Assembly (NCBI GenBank): GCA_025966435.1
Contig: JAICRQ010000264.1
Location: forward strand, 1 to 5,440
Source of the DNA: Anaerolineales bacterium
GTDB lineage: Bacteria > Chloroflexota > Anaerolineae > Anaerolineales > Villigracilaceae
Direction of reading: 5' to 3'
Length of the DNA: 5,440 bases
This document shows, in pieces, positions 5,248 through 5,440 of this stretch; position 1 is the first letter of the stretch; the number at the start of each line of letters is the position of its first letter. The notes beneath the pieces were generated by a model. The model was given only the letters and a program-made list of their open reading frames with translations. It was not told where the DNA came from and did no database searches. The translations under genes and the position numbers were made by a program.

Positions 5248-5440
5248 CTAACGTGTATCTCGATGATAGGTGGTGACGTTGCTGGTTGGTGCCCGGTAAA
5301 ACAGCACCCAGATCAAACGTACGATCGCCCAGCCAATGAGAGGATAAACAATCATCGCAATGAGTGTGGTGATCTCCAGCACGGAACTTCCGAACGCCGG
5401 GTTAGCGACGATGTTTCGGAACGGCCAGAGGAATAACTCA
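5248..5440 (-). CDS. YggT-like integral membrane protein, C-terminal part (5' end off window)
   Basis: An open frame enters from the right edge and ends at TAG (5248-5250), giving the last 63 residues. The fragment reads FLWPFRNIVANPAFG, then a long hydrophobic helix (about residues 20-48, VLEITTLIAMIVYPLIGWAI and on), then a polar tail YRAPTSNVTTYHRDTR. The order of a P-F-R loop, a short segment and then a last helix starting with a Leu-Glu-Ile-Thr type entry resembles the second half of YggT-family proteins (PF02325). These are small membrane proteins linked to osmotic tolerance and cell-envelope or division functions. The match is from memory and covers only part of the protein, so the family name is tentative; the coding call is firmer because the frame is open, hydrophobic and sensibly placed. 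It is in the same direction as csbD, with 62 nt between them. Confidence 0.65.
   Translation of the reverse strand, partial: ELFLWPFRNIVANPAFGSSVLEITTLIAMIVYPLIGWAIVRLIWVLFYRAPTSNVTTYHRDTR

Overview
The window (about 50% G+C, fully bacterial in layout) holds two facing transcription units. Their stop codons are one base apart near position 1931. There are no rRNA or tRNA genes, CRISPR arrays, insertion sequences or other mobile elements that I can see. The protein style suggests Chloroflexota, perhaps Anaerolineae: a WPDGCLGL-type lipoprotein, a YggT-like protein with a long polar tail, and a DrrA-like ABC exporter. This is an impression from recalled families, not a placement; cyanobacteria or another deep-branching phylum are alternatives.

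Left part, plus strand (1-1930): the C-terminal 210 residues of an ABC exporter ATPase, followed with a 17-bp overlap by its ABC-2 type permease (437 aa). Together they form a drug, lipid or polymer exporter of the DrrA/DrrB or ABC2_membrane_3 type. The ATPase start and the promoter lie off the left edge.

Right part, minus strand, read from the right edge leftwards: a partial YggT-like membrane protein (5440-5248), a CsbD-family stress protein (5185-4967), a 50-residue DUF3309 membrane microprotein (4883-4731) that is easily missed because of its size, a small lipoprotein (4728-4363), and two different AI-2E family (PF01594) membrane proteins (4366-3101 and 3104-1932). The last four genes are packed with a 2-nt gap and two ATGA stop/start overlaps, so they are almost certainly one translationally coupled unit. 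All six products are membrane, envelope or stress proteins, so the cluster looks like a cell-envelope stress locus.

Two hairpins without U-tracts lie between the right-hand genes, at 4922-4950 (perfect 14-bp stem) and 5219-5243. They may be terminators, or processing and stability elements within one longer transcript. The most interesting candidate for an undescribed system is the coupled DUF3309, lipoprotein and paired AI-2E block, whose two transporters have C-terminal tails of opposite net charge.
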